The notes under the pieces: model-generated
Database searches by the model: none
What the model saw: the letters and a program-made list of their open reading frames with translations, nothing else
What the model was told of the DNA's origin: nothing
Shown: positions 1 through 7,448 of the stretch, piece by piece
Numbering within the stretch: position 1 is the first letter of the stretch
Layout: every line of letters starts with the position of its first letter
Assembly: GCA_934678955.1 (NCBI GenBank)
Contig: CAKUSI010000144.1
Span: 1-8,901 of the forward strand
Source: an uncultured Austwickia sp.
GTDB taxonomy: Bacteria; Actinomycetota; Actinomycetes; Actinomycetales; Dermatophilaceae
DNA: 8,901 bases
Reading direction: 5' to 3'
Made by a program: the position numbers and the translations under genes

Positions 1-450
1 ACCGTCTGGGTGCCGGACCCGACCTGGCCGAACCACCTGCCGATCCTACGCAGCGGCACGCTCAAGACCGCGGTCTATCCGTATTTCGACAAGGAAACTT
101 CCGGAGTCGCCTTCGACGCGATGATCGAGACGTTGAAGAGCATTCCTGCCGGCGACGTGGTGCTGCTGCACGGCTGCTGCCACAACCCGACCGGCGCCGA
201 CCTGTCGCTCGACCAGTGGCGCACGGTAGCGTCGGTGCTCGCCGAGCGCGGCCTGACGCCGTTCATCGACATGGCCTATCAGGGCTTCGGCAACGGCCTC
301 GAGGAAGATGCGGCCGGCCTGCGCCTCGTCGCCGACGCGGTTCCCGAGATGCTGGTGGCGGCAAGCTGCTCCAAGAATTTCTCGGTCTATCGCGACCGTG
401 TCGGCGTGGCCTTCGTGATCGCCCGCAACGCGGCGGAAGCGGATGTCACC

Positions 451-465
<15 letters not shown>
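1..465 (+). pseudogene. Aspartate/aromatic amino acid aminotransferase, internal fragment (both ends missing)
   Basis: This reads in frame from base 1 as the centre of a PLP-dependent class I aminotransferase of the AspC/TyrB type, which exchanges amino groups between aspartate or aromatic amino acids and 2-oxo acids in the cytoplasm. Visible family motifs are VWVPDPTWPNH at the extreme start, HGCCHNPTGADL (PLP-ring asparagine), FIDMAYQGFGNG (the Asp and Tyr that contact the cofactor) and SCSKNFSVYRDRVG (Schiff-base lysine and phosphate-binding arginine). About 155 residues are present; the family is usually about 400 long. The N-terminal third lies outside the window. The C-terminal part is lost because homology ends at about NGQLL, near 451-465, after which the frame runs antisense through the mutase gene. 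The wording resembles alphaproteobacterial enzymes and the codons look less GC-extreme than in the rest of the window, so I infer foreign or chimeric origin. The family call is firm; the exact substrate is not. Confidence 0.85.
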
Positions 466-2148
<1,683 letters not shown>

Positions 2149-2154
2149 GTCAGG

Positions 2155-2160
2155 ACGGTA
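2155..2160 (-). promoter_or_regulatory. Putative -10 box (TACCGT) for a leaderless meaA transcript
   Basis: On the minus strand TACCGT fits the actinobacterial TANNNT -10 consensus and is followed by six bases (cctgac) and then the meaA ATG. That spacing puts transcription start at or next to the A of the start codon. No Shine-Dalgarno-like sequence stands at the usual distance; a purine run (gggggag) is about 24 nt upstream, too far to serve. No clear -35 is seen. Confidence 0.5.
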
Positions 2161-2292
2161 ACCACTAGGCCGCTCCCCCGGCCAGCATTCGCCCGTGAAG
2201 ATGCTCACAGGCCAGGTCTGCTCGCCGAGCGGTTCGCGGGGTCCAGGCCCGAGCGTCGGCGGCGCGCAGGGGCAGGGCGGCCTCTGCCTCCG

Positions 2293-2298
2293 TACGAT
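2293..2298 (+). promoter_or_regulatory. Putative -10 box (TACGAT) for a leaderless adenosyltransferase transcript
   Basis: TACGAT matches the TANNNT -10 consensus and is followed by six bases (cacctc) and then the ATG at 2305, the same geometry as on the meaA side of this 156-bp divergent spacer. No ribosome-binding sequence precedes the ATG. A good -35 is not evident. The rest of the spacer (2149-2304) is GC-rich, and I found no cobalamin riboswitch-like element in it by eye. Confidence 0.55.
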
Positions 2299-2304
2299 CA
2301 CCTC

Positions 2305-2964
2305 ATGGTGACGATCTCGCGCGTGTACACGAAAACCGGAGACGACGGCACGACGGCCCTCGGCGATTTTTCCCGGACCGCCAAGACAGACCCGCGGCTC
2401 GCTGCGTACGCCGACTGCAACGAGGCCAACGCCGCGCTCGGGATCGCGCTCGCCGCAGGGGGACTCCCCGACGATGTGCGGGCCAGCCTGCTCCGCATCC
2501 AGAACGACCTGTTCGACGTCGGGGCCGACCTCTGCAACCCCCTCGCGACGAGCTACAAGTACCCGCCGCTGCGCGTGCAGGAGCCGTGGATCGCCGAGCT
2601 GGAGGCCGACTGCGATCGCTACAACGAGCGGGTCGAGACGCTGCGCAGCTTCATCCTGCCGGGCGGCACACCCGCCGCGGCATACCTGCACCTCGCCTGC
2701 ACGATCACCCGGCGCGCCGAGCGCTCGACGTGGGCGGCCATCGAGGCGTACGGGTGCGAACCGGCCCCGGAGGACGGGTCGGCGCCCGGCGGGGTGAACC
2801 GGGCGGCCGCTACCTACCTCAACCGGCTCTCGGACCTGTTGTTCATCCTGGCCCGGGTAGCGAACCTTCCGATCGGTGGGGACGTGCTGTGGCAGCCGGG
2901 CGGGGGGCGCGAGGCCGCGCCAACGGCGGCGGCATCGGAGGAGCGAGCGACCGGAGAGAGCTGA
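2305..2964 (+). CDS. PduO-type ATP:cob(I)alamin adenosyltransferase
   Basis: A 219-residue cytoplasmic enzyme that transfers the adenosyl group of ATP to reduced cobalamin, giving adenosylcobalamin and triphosphate. It belongs to the PduO/MMAB family, a trimer of five-helix bundles. Visible signatures are the N-terminal ATP loop TKTGDDGTT (residues 9-17), ILPGGTP (117-123), TRRAER (135-140) and the C-terminal NRLSDLLF helix (173-180). Length is normal for the family; the last ~22 residues are a Gly/Ala/Glu-rich tail without conservation. The ATG at 2305 is chosen because the conserved RVYTKTGD block begins a few residues in and the -10 box fits a leaderless start. It is transcribed away from meaA, whose product uses this cofactor, so a supply role for the mutase is likely. 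mmaB, pduO or cobO are all used as names for this family. The same reading frame is open upstream to base 10, but that part is antisense to meaA and not coding. Confidence 0.93.
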   Translation: MVTISRVYTKTGDDGTTALGDFSRTAKTDPRLAAYADCNEANAALGIALAAGGLPDDVRASLLRIQNDLFDVGADLCNPLATSYKYPPLRVQEPWIAELEADCDRYNERVETLRSFILPGGTPAAAYLHLACTITRRAERSTWAAIEAYGCEPAPEDGSAPGGVNRAAATYLNRLSDLLFILARVANLPIGGDVLWQPGGGREAAPTAAASEERATGES

Positions 2965-2971
2965 CCCTGGG

Positions 2972-2987
2972 CGGACAGCACCGTCCG
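2972..2987. terminator. Possible small hairpin between convergent genes
   Basis: CGGAC, a six-base loop and GTCCG form a 5-bp perfect stem inside the 30-bp gap between the stop of the adenosyltransferase gene and the stop of the DUF2550 gene. The position suits a shared bidirectional terminator. There is no T-tract on either side and the stem is short, so the call is weak. Confidence 0.25.
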
Positions 2988-2994
2988 GCGGGAG

Positions 2995-3450
2995 CTACCA
3001 CTCGACCGGCTGGCGTCCCGGGGGCGAGGCCTCCACCCAGGACCGCAGGGCGGTGTACGGCGCATCGGCGAGTGCGAGTTCCACGGTGCCCACGCCCTTG
3101 CCGCGTTCGCGGCCGCGCAACCGGGCCAGGACTGACTGACCGTCGTCCGCCTGCCGGGACGCCAGCACGTCGATCCGCTGGCCGTTCGCGAGCTCCAGCC
3201 CGGCGCGATCCCAGCAGTGCCGTGGTCGTAGCCGAATACCGAAGAGGGGAAACCAGGCAAGCGACGAGTCGTCGAACCGGAGCAATCCCGGCTTCCACCG
3301 AACCCGCTCGTCGCGACGCAGCGCGCACATGATCAGGTCGCCCCCGCGGGCCAGCACGCGACGCCGCACGAAGAGGACGACGAGGAAGGCGAGGGCCAGG
3401 ACGGCGCAGGCACCGACCACGATCTCGATCGTGATCAGAACCTGCGACAC
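2995..3450 (-). CDS. DUF2550 family single-pass membrane protein
   Basis: A 151-residue protein with one N-terminal membrane helix (about residues 4-28, hydrophobic through VLFV and followed by RRRVLARGG), then a basic soluble domain of about 120 residues that should lie in the cytoplasm. The segment RWKPGLLRFDDSSLAWF and the Trp/Arg-rich remainder match the actinobacterial DUF2550 family, commonly found directly after atpC. Its biochemical role is unknown. The GTG at 3450 follows the atpC stop after a single base (TGA-C-GTG), with GGAG (3456-3459) five bases before it inside the end of atpC. The two genes are therefore almost certainly co-transcribed and translationally coupled. The gene converges on the adenosyltransferase gene with a 30-bp gap. 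Length is ordinary for the family and nothing suggests damage. Confidence 0.85.
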   Translation of the reverse strand: MSQVLITIEIVVGACAVLALAFLVVLFVRRRVLARGGDLIMCALRRDERVRWKPGLLRFDDSSLAWFPLFGIRLRPRHCWDRAGLELANGQRIDVLASRQADDGQSVLARLRGRERGKGVGTVELALADAPYTALRSWVEASPPGRQPVEW

Positions 3451-3451
3451 G

Positions 3452-3718
3452 TCAACTCCGAGAAGCGGTCGTCACAGACTCGGCGACGATGCGGACGTGA
3501 TCGTTGTCCACCGACAGGAAGCCGGAGTCGATGTGTGCGGTCTGTCGCGAGCCGTCCGCGTCGATGCGCACCTCGCCGTCCACCAACACGGTCAGCAGGG
3601 GCGCGTGACCCGGCATGATGCCCAGGTCGCCACTGATGCCGCGAGCCCCGACGAAACTGGCCTCGCCCTCCCAGACCATGCGATCGGCGGCGACGAGCTC
3701 GACGTTCAGACTGGACAC
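3452..3718 (-). CDS. atpC: F1Fo ATP synthase epsilon subunit, short form
   Basis: Epsilon sits in the central stalk of F1 and, with gamma, couples rotation to catalysis. The 88 residues carry the N-terminal beta-sandwich: LNVELVAADRMVWEGEAS (residues 4-21), the hallmark GDLGIMPGHAPLL (about 35-47), then VDGEVRI and SGFLSVDNDHVRIVAES. The protein ends eight residues after that, where most epsilon subunits have a two-helix C-terminal domain of about 40-50 residues. The GTG at 3718 is chosen because GGAGG (3726-3730) stands seven bases upstream and homology begins right after it. The frame is open further upstream to beyond 3900, but that part has no epsilon or beta-subunit similarity. It is coupled to the DUF2550 gene one base downstream. 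The beta-subunit gene atpD, normally immediately upstream, is not present. Short epsilons lacking the helical hairpin are known, for example in Chlorobium, so this may be functional. Confidence 0.9.
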   Translation of the reverse strand: MSSLNVELVAADRMVWEGEASFVGARGISGDLGIMPGHAPLLTVLVDGEVRIDADGSRQTAHIDSGFLSVDNDHVRIVAESVTTASRS

Positions 3719-3725
3719 GGCGGGG

Positions 3726-3730
3726 CCTCC
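3726..3730 (-). promoter_or_regulatory. Shine-Dalgarno GGAGG fixing the atpC start
   Basis: On the minus strand GGAGG is followed by seven bases (ccccgcc) and GTG. It selects 3718 over the upstream in-frame codons and implies that atpC was translated as an internal operon gene, although the atpD end that should precede it is missing. Confidence 0.75.
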
Positions 3731-3893
3731 GGGGGGGGTTGGCGTTCGTTTGGCACAGCATATCGCCCACCTCGCAGACGGGGACGGCGAACCACTGGTC
3801 GCGAACCCCCTCGACGGACGCGCGCCCAGCGCCCCTCCCTCTGCGCCAGCCACCCGTTCGAATCCGACAGGAAGCGCGAATTCCCTACCCCTC

Positions 3894-3937
3894 GTGGGAC
3901 ACTCGTCCACCCCGTCGTAGCATCTAACCGTCCGGAC
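3894..3937. repeat. Paired GTCC/GGAC dyads around the putative polysaccharide promoter
   Basis: GTGGGAC (3894-3900), a four-base loop and GTCCAC (3905-3910) form an imperfect inverted repeat with one extra G. A perfect 8-bp palindrome GTCCGGAC follows at 3930-3937. They flank the proposed -10 box, one over the -35 region and one near the expected transcription start, where a repressor operator would sit. No regulator is known and such short GC dyads also occur by chance. Confidence 0.25.
3918..3923 (+). promoter_or_regulatory. Putative -10 box (TAGCAT) for the Wzz-Wzy operon
   Basis: TAGCAT fits TANNNT and lies in the only A/T-richer patch of this spacer. TGGGAC (3895-3900) is 17 bases upstream and could be a poor -35. 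Transcription would start near 3930, leaving a leader of about 35 bases that includes the Shine-Dalgarno. No other candidate nearby is better. Confidence 0.35.
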
Positions 3938-3953
3938 AGACGACAGCCCATCC

Positions 3954-3960
3954 CGAGGAG
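3954..3960 (+). promoter_or_regulatory. Shine-Dalgarno CGAGGAG deciding the GTG start of the Wzz-like gene
   Basis: GAGGAG ends four bases before the GTG at 3965. The same frame is open upstream for more than 600 bases, but that part is antisense to atpC and DUF2550 and not coding, so this site sets the start. Confidence 0.65.
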
Positions 3961-3964
3961 ACCC

Positions 3965-4969
3965 GTGGCCGGCAGCTCACCCCAGGACGGATCCACGCAG
4001 ACGCATGCTCGGCCCCACCCCGCGGCACGGCCGCGGACGGAACGCGCGTCTTCGTCCGCGATCGACGACCCACACGCCGGTGGCACGCCACCTTCGTCCG
4101 GGGGATCCGAACGAGACTCCCAGCGCAAGGACGCCCCCCAGGCCTCCGCCGAGCCGCGAGAAGGACTGTCCGCGTGGGAAGCCCTCGGCCGTCATCGCCG
4201 GTCGGCCGCAGCGACGACCCTGGTGGGCGCGCTGCTGGGCGCCCTCGTGGCGCTCATGCAACCGACCACGTACACGGGCGAATACCGCCTCGCCGTCGGC
4301 CAGGGCGAGATGAGCGCGCTCAACATCCCCGGCTACCCCACCGCGACCAAGGACCTCGCGTCCAACTACTCCCGCTGGGTCACCGATCACGGGGTGGCCG
4401 GCATGCGGCTCCCCGAAGGGGTGACATCACTCACAGCCTCCCCGCTGCCCGACTCCTCGGTCGTTCGCATCGAGGCCACCGCCGAGGACCCCGACACCGC
4501 AACCGCGGGGGCCAAGAGCGCGGCGGACGCACTCAGCGCCGAGGTGAACCGTGCCCGCTCCGAGAACGACCCGGCCGTCCTCTTGGCCGAGATCGAGTCG
4601 CACGCACCCGAGGTATCTCGAGCCCAGGCGGGCGCAGCCGGCACGCTCGCCCGCTACAACAGGGACGTCGTCAACAACGCGCCCGCCGAGGTCATCGCTG
4701 CAGACCTAGAGGCCCACGTCCAGACCGACTCCCTCAAGGCCAGACTGGAGGTGCAGCAGGACGCACGCAAGGAGCGCTACCGGCGCCTGGTCTCGACCCG
4801 CACCACCGAGGCCCAACTCTTCCCGGTATGGGACGCGCCCTACCTCAGCGGCTCCGACAATGTCCAACGGATCCAACGCGCCGGGCTGATCGGGGGCGGC
4901 CTAGGGCTCGTGCTGGCCGCGACGGGGGCCGCCGCTTGGGAGCGCCGACGACGCGGTAATCGCGCGTGA
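3965..4969 (+). CDS. Wzz-like polysaccharide chain-length/co-polymerase protein
   Basis: A 334-residue inner-membrane protein with the architecture of Wzz/YveK polysaccharide co-polymerases, which set chain length for Wzy-dependent polymers. Order: a long disordered N-terminal tail rich in Ser, Pro, Arg and Asp (about 1-68); SAWEALGRHRRSA and a first membrane helix (about 80-98) ending in QPTTYTGEYRL, the typical Wzz entry; an extracytoplasmic domain with the pattern SPLPDSSVVRIEATAEDPDTA; a predicted coiled-coil of alternating Ala/Glu/Arg (about 195-275); then a second helix (AGLIGGGLGLVLAATGAAAW) and a basic cytoplasmic end, ERRRRGNRA. There is no Walker motif or tyrosine-rich tail, so no tyrosine kinase is fused. 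Its TGA overlaps the GTG of the next gene (GTGA), implying translational coupling with the polymerase. Sequence conservation in this family is low, so the call rests mainly on topology and neighbours. Confidence 0.75.
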   Translation: MAGSSPQDGSTQTHARPHPAARPRTERASSSAIDDPHAGGTPPSSGGSERDSQRKDAPQASAEPREGLSAWEALGRHRRSAAATTLVGALLGALVALMQPTTYTGEYRLAVGQGEMSALNIPGYPTATKDLASNYSRWVTDHGVAGMRLPEGVTSLTASPLPDSSVVRIEATAEDPDTATAGAKSAADALSAEVNRARSENDPAVLLAEIESHAPEVSRAQAGAAGTLARYNRDVVNNAPAEVIAADLEAHVQTDSLKARLEVQQDARKERYRRLVSTRTTEAQLFPVWDAPYLSGSDNVQRIQRAGLIGGGLGLVLAATGAAAWERRRRGNRA

Positions 4970-6366
4970 GCGCGCCGCCTGACTCAGCAGTGACGCCTGC
5001 CGGAAGCACCATGTGGACCGGCATCTTCCGGCGTCTTGAGGAGCCGGCAGGAGTCCCCTTGGCGGTATGGCTCCTGCTCGCCGGGATCGCGACGAATCTC
5101 GTCAACGGAGCAAGTGGGTATCTCGGGCTCCCGATCAGCCCTGACCGCCTCCTCATCCCGCTGGCCCTCCTGCTCATGGCGGCCGACGGGCGCCGGCAGG
5201 TGCGACTGCGCCCGGGTCGCCTGCACCTGCTGGTCGGGGCGCTGGTCGCGTGGACGCTCGCATCGATGGCCTGGTATGGAAACCTGGCTGATCAGGTGGC
5301 GTTCTTCGCCTTCCTCGACCGGCTGCTGATGCCGTTCGTGCTCTACCTCAGCGCACCCTGGTTCTTTCACACTAAACGTCACCGGGATCTCCTCCTCGCG
5401 TTGCTCACCGGGATCGCGTTGTACCTCGGGCTCACCGCTGTGCTGGAGATGTATGCACCCGGCCTGGTCTTCCCCCGCTACATCGTGGACGCCGCTGTCG
5501 GGATGCAGTTCGGCCGCGCGCGCGGCCCCTTCGCCGCCGCGGAGGCCATGGGGATGGCCTGCGTCGTCTGCGGATTCGCCGCCGGGCTCCAGGCCAAGCG
5601 CGCGCGCGGAATCTGGCGGGCCGTGGCGACGGTCGCCGCCGTCCTCGCCTTCGTCGGCGTGGCGTTGACCCTGACGCGCTCCACCTGGGTCGGAGCCGCC
5701 GCCGGGGTGGTTGCTGCCCCGTTGGTCTCCCCGTGGCTGCGCCGCTGGATCCCTGCCGGGGTGGGCGCCGCAGGCTTGGTGGGCACCGCGCTGGTCTTGT
5801 CGATCCCGCAGATCGGAGACACTGCGGTGCGCCGCTTCGAGGCGGCCTCGTCGGTGTACGACCGGCTCGGAAGCAACGACGCCGCCTTCGCGCTCTTGGC
5901 CGATCGGCCGCTGACGGGTATCGGCTGGCGACGGTTCTATCCCGATGGCTCCGACTGGTTCCGTCAATCCGACGCCTATCCCATGAACAACGTCGTGATC
6001 GAGATCCACAATGTGCTGCTGTCCCGCGCCGCCGAGTTGGGAATCCCCGCTGCCCTCGTGCTGCTCGCGATCTGGGTGCTCGGGCCCCTGCGGACCGTGC
6101 GCCACCCCGTGACAGGGGACCTGGAAGGATGGCGTCTCCTCACGGCAGCCACCTTTGCCGCGTGGGTGTTCACCGGCTTGTTCGGCCCGTTGGCGCTCCC
6201 TTTTCCCACCTACGTCGTCTGGCTCATCGCGGGCGTGGCGGCTGTCCCCGACCTATCCTGCCCGTCCCTGGCACACGACTCGTCGGTCCGGCCAATGGCA
6301 GCACCATCGCCACCGAAACAGCCGGAGAGGGACGAGGTGGAGACCACCGCCCGAGAGCATGTCTAA
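4966..6366 (+). CDS. O-antigen polymerase/ligase family membrane protein (Wzy/WaaL-like)
   Basis: A 466-residue protein with about 11-12 membrane helices, probably the polymerase that joins lipid-linked repeat units, or a ligase that transfers the finished chain, outside the membrane. The Wzy_C pattern is visible: LTLTRSTWVGAAAGVV (about 234-249) inside a helix, then an extracytoplasmic loop with LADRPLTGIGWRRFYP (311-326) and EIHNVLLSRAAELGIP (346-361). His348-Asn349 with Gly359 nine residues later fits the H[NSQ]X9GXX pattern described for O-antigen ligases, except that Ala362 stands where Gly, Thr or Tyr is usual. The last ~35 residues are a hydrophilic cytoplasmic tail. The GTG at 4966 overlaps the stop of the Wzz-like gene. 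GTG at 4990 and ATG at 5011 are alternatives, since the first residues are not conserved. The TAA shares bases with the stop of the convergent gene. Polymerase is favoured because of the Wzz and Wzx neighbours. Confidence 0.82.
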   Translation: MSAPPDSAVTPAGSTMWTGIFRRLEEPAGVPLAVWLLLAGIATNLVNGASGYLGLPISPDRLLIPLALLLMAADGRRQVRLRPGRLHLLVGALVAWTLASMAWYGNLADQVAFFAFLDRLLMPFVLYLSAPWFFHTKRHRDLLLALLTGIALYLGLTAVLEMYAPGLVFPRYIVDAAVGMQFGRARGPFAAAEAMGMACVVCGFAAGLQAKRARGIWRAVATVAAVLAFVGVALTLTRSTWVGAAAGVVAAPLVSPWLRRWIPAGVGAAGLVGTALVLSIPQIGDTAVRRFEAASSVYDRLGSNDAAFALLADRPLTGIGWRRFYPDGSDWFRQSDAYPMNNVVIEIHNVLLSRAAELGIPAALVLLAIWVLGPLRTVRHPVTGDLEGWRLLTAATFAAWVFTGLFGPLALPFPTYVVWLIAGVAAVPDLSCPSLAHDSSVRPMAAPSPPKQPERDEVETTAREHV

Positions 6367-7448
6367 TCGGGCCGACCCCAGCCCGCTTGGATCACCTGGA
6401 CATGGTCCCAGGGAAACCCCTTGAGCTGTTCATAGCTCGGCACACCACTCAGCGTGTCGCGCCACGGGTTGTCGCCGGAACGGGCCCGATGGACGTCGGC
6501 GCCCTCTGCCATCACCGCCACGGCACCGCCGCGGTCGGTCACGATGAACCCGTAGCGCTGCGCTGCCCGCGCGATCGCCCGCCCCAGCGGCGTCAGCGGC
6601 AGCGACTCCACGTCGATGCCGGGATCGAGGCGCAACCGCGTCCCTTCCTTCAGCGCCGCCGGATCCCTAGCGTCCCCGTCGCTCCGCGTCGCCGGATAGA
6701 CGTGCCCCTTCGCCGGGTCCGGGACCACCAGTCCCATCGCGTGCTCGATGCGCCCTTCCCGAGCCTCCTGGAGTGTCACCATGTATCCCGTGTGCGCCAA
6801 GCCACTGGCGGCGACCCCGTATGGGAACTCGAAGGCCCCGCCCGCCTCCGACACGCGATCGATCCTCCCGCCCCAGCAGGCCTGCCACGTGCCGTCCGGG
6901 CGGCGCACCGCCTTCCAGAACTCCCACAGCGTGTCGGAGTCCGGTTCCCAGACCGCCAGGTGGCCGTCGCTCCCCTCCGCCGGCACCGCATGCTCGGGAA
7001 TCGGCACCTCGCGAAAGTAGGCGGGCCCGTCGTACAGCTTCCCCGGGATGGACGGCTTGTCCTGACAGTTGTCGAAGGCCACATCCCCCCGAGGCGTGTC
7101 CGGGGTCGCCCTGACGAACGAGGCAGAGAACTTGGTGGTGTTCAAGGCCGCCACGCCGTTGTAGCGGCCGGTGACCTGCGCCTTCAGTCGCCGTGCCATC
7201 GCAGGCGTCCGCGGATCCACAGGCGCGGCGGAAATATCCGCGTAGAAGGGGGAATCGGGCGCGAACCTCGGATAGGGCCCGAAGCGCTCGTCGGCGTGGG
7301 GGGTGCTCGGCACCGGCGCCGGGATCTCCGGGCGTCGCTCCGGGCGCAGAACGCCCACGGCGAGCGCGAGGACCACGAGTACGACCGCGAGGGCCGCTAC
7401 GAGGGCGGAGGGGACCCGGCGCCTGCGCGAAGCCTCAGGCGCCGCCAC
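6363..7448 (-). CDS. Membrane-anchored extracytoplasmic protein of unknown function in a polysaccharide locus
   Basis: I cannot name a function. The 361-residue product starts with a basic stretch (SRRRR) and one hydrophobic helix (about 14-33), then a Pro-rich spacer (about 34-68), so it should be anchored with its body outside the cell. The body holds a well-ordered motif series: AVWEPDSDTLWEFWKAVR (165-182), DGTWQACWGGRI (185-196), ASGLAHTGYMVT (214-225), GRIEHAMGLVVPD (232-244), YPATRSDG (251-258), LRLDPGIDV (272-280), ARAAQRYGFIVTDRGGAVAV (293-312) and GFPWDHVQVI (344-353). From memory, similar motif orders occur in secreted actinobacterial and other bacterial proteins labelled hypothetical. 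Two cysteines (128 and 191) could pair. The GTG start at 7448 lies 14 bp inside the flippase gene, so the two are likely translated together. The stop overlaps the convergent polymerase gene by 4 bp. Binding, trimming or modification of the exported glycan is a guess from position only. Confidence 0.7.
   Translation of the reverse strand: MAAPEASRRRRVPSALVAALAVVLVVLALAVGVLRPERRPEIPAPVPSTPHADERFGPYPRFAPDSPFYADISAAPVDPRTPAMARRLKAQVTGRYNGVAALNTTKFSASFVRATPDTPRGDVAFDNCQDKPSIPGKLYDGPAYFREVPIPEHAVPAEGSDGHLAVWEPDSDTLWEFWKAVRRPDGTWQACWGGRIDRVSEAGGAFEFPYGVAASGLAHTGYMVTLQEAREGRIEHAMGLVVPDPAKGHVYPATRSDGDARDPAALKEGTRLRLDPGIDVESLPLTPLGRAIARAAQRYGFIVTDRGGAVAVMAEGADVHRARSGDNPWRDTLSGVPSYEQLKGFPWDHVQVIQAGWGRPD

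Larger units (their letters stand above)
3719..3964. other. Intergenic region between atpC and the polysaccharide genes; possible second junction
   Basis: No gene is supported here. The first part contains the atpC ribosome-binding site and a run of eight G (3731-3738). Translating all three minus-strand frames upstream of atpC gives no trace of the ATP synthase beta-subunit C-terminus, which in most bacteria ends within a few tens of bases of atpC. The middle (about 3739-3890) is low-complexity GC-rich sequence with no recognisable protein or RNA. The last ~75 bases carry the probable promoter of the Wzz-like gene. The missing atpD means the left and right blocks may not be natural neighbours. 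Confidence 0.5.

Noticed and set aside
2149..2304. Cobalamin riboswitch in the meaA/adenosyltransferase spacer
   Set aside because: The spacer is too short for two leaders, both genes appear leaderless, and I could not pick out a B12-box-like conserved core by eye.
3780..3890. tRNA or attachment-site remnant suggested by gttcgaatcc at 3856-3865
   Set aside because: The flanking bases do not pair into a T-arm stem on either strand, no acceptor or anticodon arm can be built around it, and no integrase is nearby.
3615..3927. Small plus-strand open frames between atpC and the Wzz-like gene
   Set aside because: They lack ribosome-binding sites, start inside atpC or just past it, and give low-complexity Arg/Pro/Ser-rich sequences typical of non-coding high-GC DNA.
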